64,000 nt of DNA from Lentinus brumalis (taxonomy: Eukaryota; Basidiomycota; Agaricomycetes; Polyporales; Polyporaceae), in NCBI GenBank assembly GCA_001792895.1, contig MARA01000006.1, forward strand, positions 1,736,001-1,800,000, given 5' to 3'. Every line of letters begins with the position of its first letter. Positions within the stretch are counted from its first letter, which is position 1. Shown here in pieces: positions 22,316 through 33,873 of this stretch. The position numbers and the translations under genes were made by a program. A model generated the notes under the pieces. That model did not search any database. It was not told the origin of the DNA and worked only from the letters and a program-made list of their open reading frames with translations.

Positions 22316-25300
22316 TCAGAGATGGTTCCTGCCAATGTAGCGAGCGGTTGCAGCGATGCGGAAATTGAGTGGGACAACGGTGTGCCTTCGCAGAATGATT
22401 AGATTGGCATGGTGTGAAAAAGGATTGACACCCACTCGTAGTATTTCTGGATGTCCGCGCCATCCATGATCAAGACATCCCCCTAGAGAGACAGCTCAAT
22501 GACGCCTCCGTGATCTACTAGAGAGATAACGCACATGTCTGAGGAACAGCGTCAGCGACTTGGGCACGTTCCCGGACCCGCCGTCCGTGCGGTACTTCTT
22601 GAGCAGTCGGAAGTGCATATATGCGCATGAGCCGAGGGATAACGAGGCCACCCGCGGCCCCAGTCCATTCTCAGCGTCACTGTGGAACTGCCCCAGTCGA
22701 CATTCGACTCAGCAACACCATTCAAAGCGCTTGACAGCAGAGCTACGCACCGACATGCTCTGCTCCTCCATGTATGCGGCGCTGAGGACCTCGTTGAAGT
22801 GGTAGGGCTGGCTTTCGGCCTGCATTACGCTCATCATGCGCGACTGGATGAGGTCGCGTGCTTTTACTACTGCAGAGGGTGCCGCGTCGAACGGGACGGT
22901 GTGCGCAGTTCCACCCACGTACTACTCAACTGTTAGCACAAGTGCATTCGTCTGTGAACTCAGGAGAAACCGTACCTGATATGGCTCACCAGCTACCCAG
23001 CATGATGGTTAGCAGACGTGGGGCAAGGAGTAAAGGAAGAAACCCACAGTTCTGAGAGAAATAGTTGGTGAGCAATTCGCCACGACAATGGTGCTGCGAG
23101 ATAGATACTGCATGTCAGCAATCGCAACCTCAGCTACGGTGTCCTAGAGGTGGATGAACTCACCGATCGTAGGGGAAAGCGGCGGAATTGTAGCTCGCCA
23201 GTCTTCGCTTGCTCCTGGTACTCATCGAATATCTCATCGGCGATCCTATTCACGATGGAGTTGCCGAGCACAGCATAGATCGTCCCTCTGGGCCCCGGTG
23301 AGCGTTCGATAGGAAAGTTGAAGGATTGAGCTGTACCTTGCATGGGGGAGCACATACGAATGGTATTGGCTGACATTGCCGTCGGGGGTTCTATATGGCA
23401 GCGAACCGGATACGATGATGTCTGCCTACATATGAGCCTACACAGCTCACCAAGTGCGCTGATTTGCGACGTACCAGGGTCGTGGACCTTGTGGGTCATG
23501 AACCTCGAATTGTTCTGGCCCCAGAACTCCTTTGCAATCCGGTTCTTGCCCATAACTTGCATCGTTTCCTACATCATCATGAGCTTGAGTACACCGGTTG
23601 TGCAAGACGGACAGCGACTTACACCGCAGTGGTTGCACTCCCAGTGCTGCCATTTGTATCTAGGAGATGTCGGCGAACGCTTGCGGCGCATGTGCAAGGA
23701 ACACCCACCTCGATGAGAGTCGTCCGCACTTCTTGCAGTGCCAGCCCCTACTGAAGCGACGACTGGTGACGACCCCGTCTTCCGGTACGGCGGGCGGCTG
23801 AGGTACGATGTCTTCGAGCGCATCGTGCTCGCACCGGAAGGACACAGCCAGGAAAGATTCGTCGTACGTCAGCTCCTCCGGTCCCAAAACGCCATCCGTG
23901 AAGGTCCAGAAAGCGGTACAGGATGGTTGGAGGCACATCCAGCCCTCCTTGTAGACAAGAGGGGACTTCTTCTTGCAGGCAGGGCACCGGCCTTCGAGTG
24001 GTGCAGCAGCCTGCTCGGGCTCATCCGGGTCCGGTGGACATACTGCATCCGAGGGCGGAATCCACCAAGGGGCTGGCTGTCGCTCGCACCACTCAAACGC
24101 GAACTTCCAGCGAACGACGTAGCCTTTTTCGTTGTTGCAGGGCTGGCGTTCGGCTACCGCACTTCATCAGTACCAGCTCTTCCCATGATGAAAGTATGAC
24201 CGAACGCACCCCAAGCATGCACGATGTGGTAGAACCCGAGCACGACGTACGTGCAGTCCTTTTTGGCAGAGAGGTCGTAGGGGAAGAGAGGATAGCGATC
24301 GTCGATGAGCAGAGCGATCTCCTTCCTGAGCCGGTATGTGTGCAGCAGCGCGCGGACGGACTTGTCGCCCTCGTGCTGGTCGGATGCTTCCTGTAGCGTC
24401 GGCTTGCCCTTCTTGCTATGCACGCTCTCCGCCTTACCCCCTCTGTGCCGCCCAACCGGAATGGCCTCTCAGTATCGCGATGGTGGAAGGAGTGAGATAC
24501 GCACCCATGCGAAATGATGAGCCGACCATCCCTGGCCAGCAGGTCGCGACTGTGCGCCGGACACCCTTCAGCTGCAGTCGCATATACACCTAACGAACCC
24601 TCACCTCGCATAGAACCCACCAAGCAGGTATCCCCGGGCGATGTCGCCCTTGAAGTAGACGCCACCTTGGTAGCTCTTGAACCATTCGAACGACTCGCAG
24701 ACCTCCTGCCTTGACTATGCGCCACGCTTTCAACCATTGGGTACGCATACAGGTATTGAAGGCTCACCTTGGCCCAGATGGGAGGCTGAACAGCCAGCGG
24801 GGGTTTCGGAAGCTGGGCAGGTGGAATCGGCTTCGGTACGCGGGTGCCTACCGAGTTGGGCATCAAGACCGGAGCGGGAGTTGCGGAGAACGGACGGGGG
24901 AGAGCAACAGCTTCGACCATGCCATGAGAGGGAACGGGCGTAGACAAGCTCGTAGCGCGCCATTCGCACGGATCCTTACAGTCGTCCTCGTCTGGCTCTG
25001 CAAGGTCGGCGGCCGGATGGTCGATCAGCGCTTGAGCGGAAATGACCTCGCGGAGAGGATGCTCTTCCTCGTCGTCCGGCTGCGGATATTGAACTTCGTC
25101 TTCGGAGGGATCTCTCGTAGACCAGACCTCCGCAGGCGATACGGTGTTGGACAGAGTTATCAACGCGTCTGCCGCACTATCCCGGAGCATCCTGTCTGCC
25201 TCCGGGAGGTCTCTGGGTATGCCGAGACTGGGCTGGGGAGTAGGACAACGCGGGAGATGTTTCCGTGCCGACAAGGGCTTTGGCAACATCACCACGACGC

Positions 25301-26990
25301 GATCTTGGGAGTTGTGGCCCCGAGGCTCAGCATGAGGCATCTCCCCCTCGACCTCGACATCCCGCAGACGCTTGCGAGATAGAGGGACTTCACACGAAGT
25401 CTCGCGCTCGCTGGGGACGGCGCTGCCAGGGAAGAAGGACCGGTCGCGGGTGAGCCGTCCTTCGTGGTGACCGAACACTGAGAGCTGCATTGTGGGAGAC
25501 GGGCTGCCGTGCTGGCGCATATATGCGGTGTTCGACCGGATGGCATCATAACCATCTACGCCCTTCTGGCGCTTCGTGGGTCGTTCGTCGGAGTTTGTGC
25601 TCCTTTTGTGCGGGCTTTTCTTGCCTCTCATGTCCCGTTGTGACATCTTGGGAGCGCTCTTGCGACTCTTCTTCGGCTTCTCGTGTATTTTGAGCACGTA
25701 CCCAGGACGCGGCGGACGCTCAGGAGCAACGGGGGTGGAACAAGGCTAGGAGGCGATTTCCATGGCCATGGCGAATTATAAGGGAGCGACGTGGGAAGTG
25801 GGTGTGGTCCTATGTGTGTGGGAGTCCCTGAATTTGCGGAGGGCGCGCATCTCGTGCTTGTCTTGCCCGCATCGCCCTGCGTCTTGCGATGCGCTTCTTG
25901 GACAGTATGCTCAGCGGGACCGCACTTGACGCCGACATTTCCGTCTGCGAGAGTTTGCCGAGAAGGTTCATTTGCGCCTGCAGAAGGCCTGGGATGCAGC
26001 GAGAGGAGCTCAGAGCTATCGCCGACCTTGCGCCGCAACTTCTTGTGGCGTGACATCTGTGGTTCTGCCAGCGGCGCCTCAGGGCACGGCTCCCCCTCGT
26101 CGCCCTCGACGGCGGTGGTCAGCCCGCTGGCGAGAGGAGAGTCGGCGCCGACTGCTGTGGGAGAGCGGGGAGGTGCTTCTCCAGGGTCGCGTACCTGCAA
26201 GCGACGTCAGGCGCGCCGTTAGCCAACAACAAACGCAAACATACGCTTGAATATGCGGATACGTACTGAATTGGTCGAAGCTTCAGGCAACCCCAAGGTA
26301 GATATATCAGTCAAAGGCGAAAGATCCTCCATATACATATCGACATCGCGCTCGGTTGCGAAAACCACCATGTCGTCCTTGCCGTCTTCGGCATCATCTC
26401 CGTCTTGCAGCCTGATCGCATCAAGAGCGATGGGTTCGATGGGTTCTTGCACGTCCTCGGAGACTCCAGCCTCAGCGGATGCGGGTGGGAGAGGCGTCAA
26501 TGGCGCGCTCACCCCGGCAGGATGCGCGACTGGAGACTTCTGCAGAATATCAGGCAGGCGGTACCGGAAGCCGCGCTTCTTCCGCTCAGCATCGACGACC
26601 CTCTGTGCAGACAAGGCATTATTGCAGAACCACGACCAGTAGAAGTTGACGAAGACCAAGGTGGTCTCGAATGAAGTGTGGTCAGGCGCTACAACCACCG
26701 AACGCGTCGCGTCCGGTTCCGGCTCGAAAGCGAACTCTGCCCATCTCACGGCCGCAGCGTGTGCCTGGAACATGAAGGTTCAGTGGACAGGACGTGCACG
26801 GACAGATGAGACTCACGGCAGGCGTCTTCTGTACGTCCTCGGCGAGGTTCTTGAGCCAGTCGTCGCGCTTGCCCTTCGTCCGGGTGGTGTGCATGCAATG
26901 CTTGCGAATGAAGAATACACTATCAAACGGAGGATCTTCAAGGAGACTGCGATCCTTCCACGAGGTAGGTAATCTCATCACCCCCGCCAT
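22316..26990 (-). CDS. Large AlkB-like 2OG-Fe(II) oxygenase with N-terminal extension and zinc ribbons
   Basis: The C-terminal domain is an AlkB-type dioxygenase: SQSYHFNEVLSAAYMEE-like lead-in, then FHSDAENGLGPRVASLSLGS (HxD metal ligands), LRHGDVLIMDGADIQKYYEH (distal His) and VPLNFRIAATARYIG (2OG-binding Arg), stop at 22316-22318. Upstream are two Cys clusters, CPACKKKSPLVYKEGWMCLQ and WHCKKCGRLSSRYKWQHWEC with NHC, and LIDDRYPLFPYDLSAKKDCT. A long disordered basic region (about 24.6-25.7 kb) precedes these. The N-terminal part from ATG 26990 (MAGVMRLPTSWKDRSLLEDP; FVNFYWSWFCNNALSAQRVV) joins through clear introns, GTGAGT at about 26.8 kb and GTACGT at about 26.25 kb. The link across 25.63-25.95 kb, where the frame changes at a CCTAG acceptor, lacks a convincing donor, so this could be two genes. 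Substrate unknown. Confidence 0.72.
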
Positions 26991-27388
26991 GCTGAAGGAG
27001 ACGGAAGGGAGGGAGAGGGAGAAGGAGAGTGGCGGGAAGCTGCAAAACTTTACTTAGAGTTAACGTTGGACGTGACTGGATGTACGCCGGACAAGCAAGG
27101 TACATATACGCTCGCGGTTCCGGCTCTTTCTCGCCTGCATCACGAAGCCTCACCAAGAGTTACGCTACAAGCGGTAGGGTAGACCGACTGTGGGATCGCC
27201 CTGATTCCGCATGGCATCTTATCTGCGCGCGGTACCGTCGTCACCGGATCCCGGAATATTGGTTTGATGTCCGGGCGCTTCACGCAAAGCAGAGCTTGCA
27301 GGAGGTAGGCAAGGACGATGGAAGGGCAGCGACTTGCGTGCAGAGCAGGGTACGGGTCTATGCTACGGGGGAGGCAGAAAACGCGACT
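26991..27388. other. Intergenic region upstream of the AlkB-like gene
   Basis: About 400 bp with promoter of the AlkB-like gene and 3' flank of the ATP synthase delta gene. No other feature seen. Confidence 0.45.
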
Positions 27389-28063
27389 TTACTTAGCAAG
27401 TGCATGCTGGAGAGCCTCGTAAACGTCCGCCTCAATGCGCGCCTCCACCTTCTCCTCCTCCGAGCCATTGCCTGCAGCAACCCGCAACGCCTCCTGGAGG
27501 TTCGCACGAACGGCCTGGAAGAAGAAGCACGCATGAGTCAGACTGTCCTAGGATCCTAGGATATAGCCGAGCGCAGTACCTCTGCAGAGAACGCCTCGAT
27601 GGGTGCAGCTTCCACGGCGTTGATCGTAAGCTTGTTGTTCGGGTGAACAGTCGCGAACCCGCCCGACACTGATGTATTTGACAGCATGAGCAGGGAGAGT
27701 GTCGCAGGTATGACTCGAATGACGTACCGAACCACTTTTTCGACGCGTTGCCGGCCTCAATGACCTCAACGACACCAGGGCGGAGGGGCTCAATCGTGGG
27801 CGCGTGGTTGGCGAGGATACCCATGTCACCCGTCGCCGCAGCAAGGTTCACCTGGACGACATCGGCAGAGGTGAAGATGGCCTGGAAGACGCGTTCGAGG
27901 TCAATGGTCATCCCGGGGCGAAACTGCTGCTGGCACAGACCTGGTGGGGGAGAACGAGGGACAGGCTGATCTTGTCAGCAGCCTCAGCGTAACCTCTCCT
28001 GCCGAGGACGAGGTTCCTGGGTGCCCGCCGAGCAACAGAGGTGGCCAGACGAAGAGCAGACAT
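27389..28063 (-). CDS. ATP16: Mitochondrial ATP synthase F1 subunit delta (bacterial epsilon homologue)
   Basis: Central-stalk subunit of F1Fo ATP synthase. ATG 28063 opens a mitochondrial presequence (MSALRLATSVARRAPRNLVL), then DKISLSLVLPHQ. A 56-bp intron (GTCTGT...TTCCAG) is followed by AIFTSADVVQVNLAAATGDM and GILANHAPTIEPLRPGVVEV, the conserved beta-sandwich core. The next exons give SGGFATVHPNNKLTINAVEA and IEAFSAEAVRANLQEAL, ending in the short C-terminal helix DVYEALQHALAK, with stop at 27389-27391. Length is about 165 residues, as expected. An apparent ATG inside intron 1 (MTIDLERV) should not be taken as the start because it loses the targeting signal. Confidence 0.94.
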
Positions 28064-28431
28064 GAGTTTTGTGGGAGAGCAGGACGTGCGCGACAGCGAG
28101 CTCGACTTTCCGCCTGGCCGACGGCGGGAAATGCCGGGTGTGCCCCACGTGAGCTGTCCCAGGCATTCGGAGCGCCCGTTGTCCGCTGGCTGAGCGCGTC
28201 CGAGACTCCGAGTTCACCTGGACCATGTCCTCCTCCTCCCCCCACTCTCTTGCCTGCTGACTCGGACTGGCTCTGGGATGATCTGATACCTTTAACTCGC
28301 GCTGCACTCTTGGATTCGCATCATGTTGACAATAACAACAGCGTGGCATCTTCGCGCTATATGTACATGTCTTCGCCTACTCGAGCAACCTATCTGCCTC
28401 AACAACATTCACGCACTCAGCTTACTGCGCT
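28064..28431. other. Intergenic region
   Basis: About 370 bp: promoter of the ATP synthase delta gene and 3' flank of the PH-domain gene. Nothing else seen. Confidence 0.45.
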
Positions 28432-31400
28432 CGCATTGGCCCGGTTGCGGAACCAGGACTTGGGAGAGGACGGCGATAGACCGACTGCGTTGAGGGGATC
28501 CCTCCCGGCATGGCAGTCATATTGGGGTGGTACACCATAGATTGTCCCAGCGGAGGGGCATGCCCGGCACCGCTCATCTGTGTCGAGGTGAGTACCTGAG
28601 CGGGTCTACATCAATTTTCTGGCTCACTGACCTTAACGGACTGCTTCTGCTTGGCGTAGAATGCGAAGAGGTCTGCAATCTGCTGCTCCAGACCTTGTCT
28701 CTCGCGTTGCAGTCTCGTTACATCTTGCGTCATGTGCAGAACCTCTCGCGTGAGTTCCTTCTTGAATTGCTCCACATGAACTGCGCTATATTAGTACGCA
28801 GGACAAGCCTGTTGAAGACGGGTCTCTTACTTTGGACGTTAATTGCAGTTGCCTCCTTCATGGCCTCCACGAAACGCAACCGCTCGCCGCGTATCTCGTT
28901 GGTCAATTCTGCAACCAGTCAGCATGTATGCAGTCGCAGTCGTGAGGGGATCGTCTACCTGTGGCCAACGCCTTCAGCATTCGTTCCTGGTCCTGGTGCT
29001 GGCGATCAATGACACCGATGACAGACTCGGTCGCTACGCTCCATTTGTGAGTGCAGTGGACAAGTGTTGTGAAACGGTACGTACTCAGCATGCTGCGCGT
29101 CTCCGCACTGTGTCGCATATCGTCCTGCACCGCGGCAATGAGGCCGTTCACGGAAGCGTGCAGGTTGGCGGTGTTCTGGTCGCGCGCCTGGCTCTCGACG
29201 AGGAGCCGCCTGATATCGGACAGCAGGTTCGTGCCCGGCAGAGGAGCGTCGCCTTCTCCTTGTGCTTCTTCTCCGCCGTGCAGGGGCCCGAGGTCTCTGC
29301 AGAGCTGCTGGACCCCGGCAGCGACACCCTCTATTTGGGACGTTCCGTGCTTGACGAAGGCTTCAAGCCACTGTGTCCACATTAGCCTTGCGTCTCGAAC
29401 GTGCTGTGCAATGACTCACGGTGTTGAGCTCATTGAGGTAACGGATGCTGTCGGTCTGGTGCTCCAGCTGATTAGCACGCTGCTCCTCCGCGTCTATGAG
29501 CAGTGCCATAACTTCGGCCAGCTGCATAGTAGACATCAGTGGTCTCTCCCGTGCAGGAATGAGGGTATGACATACGTCCGTGGGTGCGATCTGCCCATCC
29601 TGCTCACCGGCAGTCCCAGCTTGGCCGCGCTGGACGAGTTGGTCCAGCTTCTCGTGCAGCGCTGCCAAGTCAGGCAGTCCCGTAGTATGTCTTGCGGGTG
29701 TACCACCGGTCGACCCCTTCAGTCCCTCCACGGCGGCCTGCAGTTCCGAAAGGTGGCCCTTGATATCTGTCTGGAGGGCCTCCAGCTTCTCGAGGACTGC
29801 GGGCGCAGGTGCCTCTCCATCTTGCCCAGCGTCGGGCCGCCGGCGGAGCTCCTCCAGCACCTCGTCTACCTTCGTCCGGATAGAGACAATGTTCGTTGCA
29901 GCAGTGGCTGACCGTCCCTGTAGGCCCTCTACCCCTTGCCGAATGGTCTCAAGCAGTGGCTGCACCGTATCGTCTGCCGTCACGACAGGGCGCATCTCTG
30001 CAGGCCTTGCAATGCTCCTACTTGACGGCGGTAGCGGAATCGTTGGGCGCTGGAGCGCGAAGTCGGTCTGCGGTCCGGGGGCGCCTGTGTCTTCGCTCTC
30101 CGCGGAATAGCTGGATATCGGGGACGCGGGCGCGCTATCGTTCTTTGGAAGAACCAGGAACCGACTAGCCCTGTTCCTTTCTCTGAACGGGTTTGACGGC
30201 GATAGCGGTGACCCCGACTCCGAAGCAACCGTCGTCAGCCCTGCCGACCGCTCCGAGACTGGAGAGCCCACGTCCGACCCCAGATACGAGTTCAAGATAG
30301 ACGTGCTGAGGCTCGACGCCCCCGTCGCCTGCCGTCTCAGCGAGAGCGGACTGTCGTTGCCCTGGCGAAGCTTCGTTGGGGACACAGGGCTCTGTGGCCT
30401 TGACGACCCGCCCTCGATCTGCGCCAGGCGCTGCTTGACCATGGAGCGCTGGTCTAGGTTGCGGATGGAGGGGCTCAGGGTGCGCGTGGGGCTGTCGAGG
30501 CGGGAGGGCGACAGGAACGCGCTGCGCACGCTGGACGGCGTCGTCGGAGGCGCAGGGAGGGCAGCTAGCGCCGATGCGGAAAGGTTGCGCAGGTCGAGCG
30601 TGAGCGCAGGCGGCTTGGTGTTGTCCGAAGGAATTGGAGGGAGGTCGCGGGCCGTACTCGTGGTGGAAATGCGGGATGACCGAATCGACGCAGGAGGGAC
30701 GGGCGCCGGCTCCTCGGTGATGGAACGCAGTTCGCTGTCCAGCCTGGACGGTCGTGGTGTCTGGATCTGAGGTGGTTCGGGCATCGTCTGCCCCGTGCCC
30801 GGCTCTCTGCTGGGCGTTGGTGCGGGCGACTGTTCATCCATGGACGAGGATGTATACGCGCTCTCGGAGACTGCAGGCGAACGAACCCGGGTTTCCTGGG
30901 CGTGGAGGATCGCATCCCTGTTAGGACCATGTGTCAGTTCAAGGAAGGTATGTCGAACACTCGAAGCCATACCACAACCCGCTGACCCACGTCGCTCTCT
31001 CCGTCAAGGAGTTCGCAGCAAACCTCTCCCGCGCCCGGCCCTCGAACAGCAACTCGAACACCTTCCACTCCGGGTCGTCTGGGAGGAGGCCGCGCTCCGA
31101 CACGTCGAGGTCCACTGCGGACAAGGAGCGCACGTCCGTGCACGCCGTGAAGGGCACGAGCTTCGGCGACGGGTTTCCCTGTGGCGTCTCCCATGTGATG
31201 AGGATGTGCGTCGAATGCAGCTGGCCCGTGCAGTTCATCCACACTGGCGGGAGGTTCGCCGCCGGGATGCGGGAGAGGTAGAGGAGCGGACCGGTCTTGC
31301 CCGTGTGCGCCGAGATAGGTGAGGTGCATATCGTCCGGTCTGCTTGTGTCTGCTTCGAAAGAGGCGCAGGGATCTGAAGCGTGAGGGGCACATGCGACGG

Positions 31401-32033
31401 TCTCAAGCCGGTGCTTCTGCCACCGCGATCATCGCTACCGAGGTTGGGGCGCGGCGGGAGGGCTCGCTCTCGAGCTTCAGGCTGTGGCGTCCGAGCCGGG
31501 GACGCCTCACGGGCGGCTACCACAGCCAGCTGTGGCGGAGGCGGCGGCTTGTTCTTCTTGAAGACGGAGAGCAGGTTGCGGAAGGACTGGCGGATAGGCG
31601 AGCGCGCCTTGTCTTTCTTGTCTGCGCCCACGCCTCCGCGTATGCTGAAGCTGTCCCGCCCCACGGAGAGGCGTTTCGGAGTCGAGGCGGCTGACGATGT
31701 GTCTAGCGCCTCGAAGCGCCCGATGAGCTCCTTCGTCGTGCCCCGCCGACTGAGCTGTGGGGCGGCTTCATGGTGGCGAGGCGGGTGTGCGAAGTATGGG
31801 CCAGGGTCTTCTTTCGGAAGAGAGCCTCGGTCGTCCTCTCTGTAGTTTCGAAATGCGGACTGGGATTGCACCGCAGAGGATGGGGAGTGCACGCGTACGC
31901 CATCCTGTGCGGCGAATCTGGAGGCCTTCGGACTCAGCCGCAGAGTTGGGTCGTCGAGGGGCGTATGGACAGGTGTTGACTCGTCTGTAGCTGTGCTCCT
32001 CCGAGTCATCGGCTGGGAATATAGCGAAGACAT
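28432..32033 (-). CDS. PH-domain, Ser/Pro-rich, coiled-coil protein of unknown function
   Basis: From ATG 32033 (MSSLYSQPMTRRSTATDEST) a disordered, basic N-terminus leads to a pleckstrin-homology-like domain: TGKTGPLLYLSRIPAANLPP, HILITWETPQGNPSPKLVPF, WKVFELLFEGRARERFAANS and LTERATWVSGLWDAILHAQE, the last joined through a GTATGG intron. Its closing Trp helix is typical of PH folds. A long Ser/Thr/Pro-rich stretch follows (about 29.9-30.9 kb). The C-terminal third is coiled coil: QPLLETIRQGVEGLQGRSAT, PAVLEKLEALQTDIKGHLSE, LVESQARDQNTANLHASVNG, TQDVTRLQRERQGLEQQIAD, ending SPGSATGPMRAQ. I know no named homologue; a membrane- or cortex-binding scaffold is the simplest inference. The frame is open 27 bp upstream from a TTG, but the ATG is preferred. 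Confidence 0.75.
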
Positions 32034-32520
32034 CACTGTGCGCGTATGGTCGGCGGTCAATTGCGGCGAAAGAACCCACTTCGTCGTTGTGTTTGTTCTG
32101 TTGTCGGTCGCTATTGCAATTCAGCCCGTGCGCTTCTTGTCAGCCTCTTGCGGCTGCTTTTGGTATGTGACGATTCATGCCGAGTGGTCTCTGTATACGC
32201 GTGTGGCGGAAGACTGTCCTCCCTTGCACTACTACGGTTCACTCGCCACATAACAGGAGTAGTCATATAGTCGAAGGTACATTCGAGTTGATCTCCTATG
32301 ATATCAAATAACGCTGCTACTCCACTTGGCCTCTCGCAGAGGCAGCGGTGCCCGTCCGCCATGGTGCCTCCATGTCGCGTTCCGGTGGCGCACTCTTTCC
32401 TTGTTCAGACGTCGCGTTGGATGAGTCCCTTTGGACTGCTATAAATGTCGGTACATGGGCGGTGGATAGACTCACTTCCCACTGAAATCCCCCACCTTCC
32501 TTCCCCCTCCATTCACTTCG
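32034..32520. other. Divergent promoter region
   Basis: About 490 bp between the PH-domain gene and the 450-residue unknown gene. GCTATAAATG at 32439-32448 is a good TATA-like box about 80 bp before the plus-strand ATG. Confidence 0.5.
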
Positions 32521-33873
32521 ATGAGCCATAATCAGTCATTCATTCCTCATGCATCTACGTTCAATGCACATATGTCCATGGCTCGTACGTCGCCCAGGGT
32601 ATCACCCACAATATCCGATCCCGCCCAATTCGAGATTGTATTCGCGACCCACTTGGATGAGATTCGCTCCGAGGAGATGAAGACGCTACAAACGTCCAGC
32701 CTACCGGAATTGGATAAGGCATGTAGGGAGTACCTCATTGACAATCCCCACTGCTATATATCAAAGCTTGCATATCGTACGCCCTCTCCGGACGACCATC
32801 GAGAGCTTGTAAGATGGCAGAGCTCACCTTATATGTTTCGTTACTTTGGGGAGTTGGAGGATCTCCGCGCCACCGTTGACCCAAATTCCTCTGGCCGATC
32901 CGTCCTCATGGCGCTCCATCGCTATGCGGGCTTGAAGACCGTCTGCATGGCAGGAATCTTCCTCCAGCAAGTTCCGGCTGCCTGGGAGCGCTTAATCCAC
33001 CTATCGATGTCGAACTACCCCCGCGCGTCTGCGAAGTGCATGGAACTCTCTGAGGTCACGAACTGGTTGGCCAGGGCGCCGTTCCTCACAGAGCTTCACT
33101 TAATCGACTACCTTAGGGTAGTGGCATGGGCTGCCCGGCGGTACGCAGGGACGAACTTGCTGCCCCTTCCGCCCAAGCTTAAGGCCTTGGTGATACAGGA
33201 TACCTCTGACCTCGTACGCTCATTCCTCCAAAATGTGCAGCTTCCTGAGATCAATGCGTCTGTCAACATCATCGTGATTCCACCATCCCCCCTGACCATG
33301 GTGCCGCCTTCCACACCGTATCCGCTGCCAGGCGACAACCCCTCCCTCGATACAATCTCTTCTGCACGCATCACGGCGACCGCCTCCCATCTGTGCTTTG
33401 ACGTGCAGTACGGCGGAGGTTCTCGCCTCTCGACCCAGGTGGCGGCCCCTTACGAGACACGCTTATCCCTGGAGATGGTGTACATGTCGAAATTTCGCAT
33501 CATGTACCCAGCGTGGTCGCAACTTCGGAAGCTGTGCGTCTGCGCAGACTTCGATGACCCCACGATTGTGAGTGCGCTGTGGTCGAGCGGCGTACTGGCG
33601 TCTACGTACGTTCGCGACCTCACAATCGGCGACAAGAGCCTCAGCGGACGTGCCAAGTACTTCTTCCAATACCATGGTCGGCGCAATGATGATCGCTTGA
33701 CAAAGCTGGAGCGAATCCGGTTCCGCAACATACGAGACAGTGTGGACTTCAGACGGGATCTCGAGCTGTACGCGCAGCACCGGCGTGCCCCGTTCACTGA
33801 AAGCCGGAGGTTGGGGCAGATAGAGGTGGAGCTCCGCAAGGCCGAGACGTGGCATAAACATAGTAGATTTTAA
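32521..33873 (+). CDS. Unknown 450-residue protein, F-box/LRR-like C-terminal repeats
   Basis: Single exon from ATG 32521 (MSHNQSFIPHASTFNAHMSM) to TAA. No clear F-box is visible at the N-terminus, but the body contains loosely repeating hydrophobic strands of the kind seen in fungal F-box-associated leucine-rich proteins: WERLIHLSMSNYPRASAKCM, WLARAPFLTELHLIDYLRVV, LPPKLKALVIQDTSDLVRSF, WSQLRKLCVCADFDDPTIVS and LTKLERIRFRNIRDSVDFRR. No signal peptide or membrane segment. Likely a lineage-specific protein; function not assigned. Confidence 0.65.
   Translation: MSHNQSFIPHASTFNAHMSMARTSPRVSPTISDPAQFEIVFATHLDEIRSEEMKTLQTSSLPELDKACREYLIDNPHCYISKLAYRTPSPDDHRELVRWQSSPYMFRYFGELEDLRATVDPNSSGRSVLMALHRYAGLKTVCMAGIFLQQVPAAWERLIHLSMSNYPRASAKCMELSEVTNWLARAPFLTELHLIDYLRVVAWAARRYAGTNLLPLPPKLKALVIQDTSDLVRSFLQNVQLPEINASVNIIVIPPSPLTMVPPSTPYPLPGDNPSLDTISSARITATASHLCFDVQYGGGSRLSTQVAAPYETRLSLEMVYMSKFRIMYPAWSQLRKLCVCADFDDPTIVSALWSSGVLASTYVRDLTIGDKSLSGRAKYFFQYHGRRNDDRLTKLERIRFRNIRDSVDFRRDLELYAQHRRAPFTESRRLGQIEVELRKAETWHKHSRF

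Noticed and set aside
27432..27911. Open frame starting MTIDLERVFQAIF as an alternative ATP synthase delta start
   Set aside because: It begins inside a 56-bp intron; the upstream exon supplies the presequence and SLSLVLPHQ.
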